Source: Allobosea sp. LC85 (GTDB lineage: Bacteria > Pseudomonadota > Alphaproteobacteria > Rhizobiales > Beijerinckiaceae). Taken from it: DNA of 64,000 nucleotides. Positions 61,862-64,000 of this stretch are shown piece after piece. The DNA lies in contig NZ_JPKG01000006.1 of assembly GCF_000735605.1 (NCBI RefSeq), positions 495,835 through 559,834 of the forward strand. Reading direction: 5' to 3'. How positions within the stretch are numbered: the stretch's first letter is position 1; each line of letters starts with the position of its first letter. The notes under the pieces were generated by a model. That model made no database searches. It saw only the letters and a program-made list of their open reading frames with translations, and had not been told where the DNA came from. The position numbers were made by a program, and so were the translations under genes.

Positions 61862-62151
61862 CGAGATCAGGTCATCCGGTCGGGGAGTGTCGCCAGGTGC
61901 GACCGAATGACCATTCTTCGACTTGTGCCCCGGAGGCAACGTCGTCCTGGGAATACCAGGGCTGACATCATTGACATGGTTGACTGGCCGACCTGTCGGC
62001 AGCGGTGGCGCGATAAAGTGTTACGCCGGACCGCTGCGACCGCTGACCGGGAACCGGCCAAACAATGGTTACAACTCGGCACAACCACGATCTTTAACTT
62101 TGACATTCGCGCTGTAAATCGTCAGTAACGCGCCGATAGCAGTATTCATAG

Positions 62152-62168
62152 ATTAGATTTTTTCTAAA
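62152..62168. promoter_or_regulatory. Irr-type iron-control box upstream of exbB
   Basis: The 17 bases match the known Irr box TTTAGAA-N3-TTCTAAA in 12 of 14 defined positions (the first and seventh differ). It is 73 bp before the exbB start. Irr is the main haem-linked iron regulator of Hyphomicrobiales and often controls TonB-dependent iron uptake. Confidence 0.65.
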
Positions 62169-62170
62169 TT

Positions 62171-62185
62171 AATAGTACAACTATT
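62171..62185. promoter_or_regulatory. second dyad next to the Irr-type box
   Basis: AATAGT (62171-62176) and ACTATT (62180-62185) are perfect inverted arms around ACA. It begins 3 bp after the Irr-type box. It could be part of a composite site or the promoter -10 region. Confidence 0.4.
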
Positions 62186-62240
62186 GCCTCCAATCACGAA
62201 ATGAACCGCCCACCACTCTGACAGCAGAGAGCCAACCGGT

Positions 62241-63296
<1,056 letters not shown>

Positions 63297-63299
63297 GCA

Positions 63300-63755
63300 A
63301 TGGCCGTTTCGCTCAAGGATCCGCAGGACGGCGATCTGGCGGAAGTCTCCGAGATCAACGTCACGCCCTTCATCGACGTGATTCTCGTGCTGCTGATCAT
63401 CTTCATGGTCGCAGCCCCGCTCTCCACCGTCGATGTCGCCGTCGATCTGCCCGTCTCCAATGCACAACCGCAGCCCCGCCCCGAGAAGCCCGTCTTCCTC
63501 ACAGTGAAGGGCGATCTCTCGCTCGCACTCGGCAACGATCCTGTCCCACGCGAAGCGCTGCAGAGCGTGCTCGACCATCAAACCAGCAGCGACCGTGAGC
63601 AGCGGGTCTTCCTGCGCGCCGACGGGACCGTTGCCTATCGCGAGCTGATGGAGGTGATGAACCTGCTGCGCAATGCCGGCTATCTGAAGATCGCGCTGGT
63701 CGGGATCGAGGATACGGGCCAGGCGGCCGCGCCCGGTGCGGGGGCAAAGCCATGA
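63300..63755 (+). CDS. exbD: TonB-system protein ExbD
   Basis: This gene encodes 151 residues. The single membrane helix has the proton-carrying aspartate at position 25 (FIDVILVLLIIFMV). The periplasmic domain follows and ends in a small Ala/Gly-rich tail. It overlaps the tonB start by 4 bp. Order and spacing are the classical exbB-exbD-tonB. Confidence 0.95.
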   Translation: MAVSLKDPQDGDLAEVSEINVTPFIDVILVLLIIFMVAAPLSTVDVAVDLPVSNAQPQPRPEKPVFLTVKGDLSLALGNDPVPREALQSVLDHQTSSDREQRVFLRADGTVAYRELMEVMNLLRNAGYLKIALVGIEDTGQAAAPGAGAKP

Positions 63756-64000
63756 AGACCGGGGTCCCCGACGGCAGCGTGCCGCGCCGCGTTTGGCCGG
63801 CGCTGCTGCGCTGGAGTTCGGCTGGGCTCGTCGTGGTGGCGGCGCATGGCGGCATTGCCTGGCTGGCCCTGAGCTGGCGCCCGGGAGAGGCTGCGGCCGG
63901 CGCGCCCGAGCCTGCCGTGATGATCGAGCTCGCTGCGGTGTCCGTTGCGCCCGAGGCCCCCGCAGCCGACCTGCCCCCGGCCCCTCAGGCGACCGAGGCG
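63752..64000 (+). CDS. tonB: energy transducer TonB, 3' end outside the window
   Basis: The frame starts at the ATG at 63752, overlapping the exbD stop, and is open to the end of the window (83 codons). The single N-terminal membrane anchor is at about 23-42 (SAGLVVVAAHGGIAWLALSW), and a Pro/Ala/Glu-rich spacer begins after it. The C-terminal receptor-binding domain is not visible. The call rests on the operon position and layout. Confidence 0.8.
   Translation, partial: MKTGVPDGSVPRRVWPALLRWSSAGLVVVAAHGGIAWLALSWRPGEAAAGAPEPAVMIELAAVSVAPEAPAADLPPAPQATEA

Larger units (their letters stand above)
61862..62240. other. divergent regulatory region before exbB
   Basis: No gene is seen between the MFS start and exbB. 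The part from about 62140 to 62190 is AT-rich and holds the Irr-type box and a second dyad. The part near the MFS gene is GC-rich and may be coding if the TTG start at 61939 is used. Confidence 0.5.

Overview
The window is GC-rich, gene-dense DNA of the kind found in soil or plant-associated Alphaproteobacteria. The mix of a heterotetrameric sarcosine oxidase operon, ROK regulators, many periplasmic-binding-protein ABC importers, an Irr-like iron box before exbB and REP-like palindromes points to the order Hyphomicrobiales. A Bosea-like genus is my guess and is not proven by the sequence. No rRNA, tRNA, CRISPR array or intact insertion sequence was seen.

Layout. 1-3139: the 3' part of a radical SAM gene whose iron-sulfur cysteines lie at the window edge, then an LCAT-like lipase with a small basic partner. 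3140-9740: a copper P-type ATPase behind a CueR-type promoter, a type II haloacid dehalogenase, AraC and LysR regulators and an MFS carrier. 9831-18249: gamma-glutamyltransferase, nagB and a ROK repressor, divergent from a peptide-type ABC importer (binding protein and two permeases but no ATPase) and a Gfo/Idh/MocA dehydrogenase. 18307-26412: a second importer of the sugar family, with a metallo-hydrolase, a ROK regulator beside a perfect 25-bp operator palindrome, two permeases, an argininosuccinate-lyase-like enzyme and a MalK-type ATPase.

26419-35282 is the most unusual part. A HEPN-like protein, an unknown protein and a transposase remnant that keeps only zinc ribbon and HTH border a strikingly AT-rich intergenic stretch. 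This stretch leads into a Gln/Ala/Gly/Asn-rich repeat protein, a 664-residue protein with recurring Q-x-N...D-x-D units, and a type I secretion ABC exporter plus HlyD-type adaptor. The two repeat proteins share a motif and are probably exported together.

35331-38793: copA2-cueR and a divergent copZ, with two more CueR boxes; together with the first copper ATPase this forms a three-promoter copper regulon inside the window. 38813-45876: an IclR regulator, a polar amino-acid ABC importer, an aspartoacylase-like deacylase, NUDIX and SnoaL-like proteins and an ArgE-type deacetylase. 46100-52654: a D-aminopeptidase-like serine hydrolase translationally coupled to a peptide-binding protein, and another polar amino-acid ABC importer. 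52748-59939: a GlxA/GbdR-type regulator divergent from soxBDAG, followed by purU; together they demethylate sarcosine and dispose of the one-carbon unit. 60109-64000: a small membrane protein, an MFS carrier, and exbB-exbD-tonB (cut by the window end) behind an Irr-type box.

Overall the window is dominated by scavenging of amino-nitrogen compounds (amino sugars, peptides, amino acids, sarcosine), with copper defence, TonB energisation and an apparently undescribed secreted repeat-protein system.
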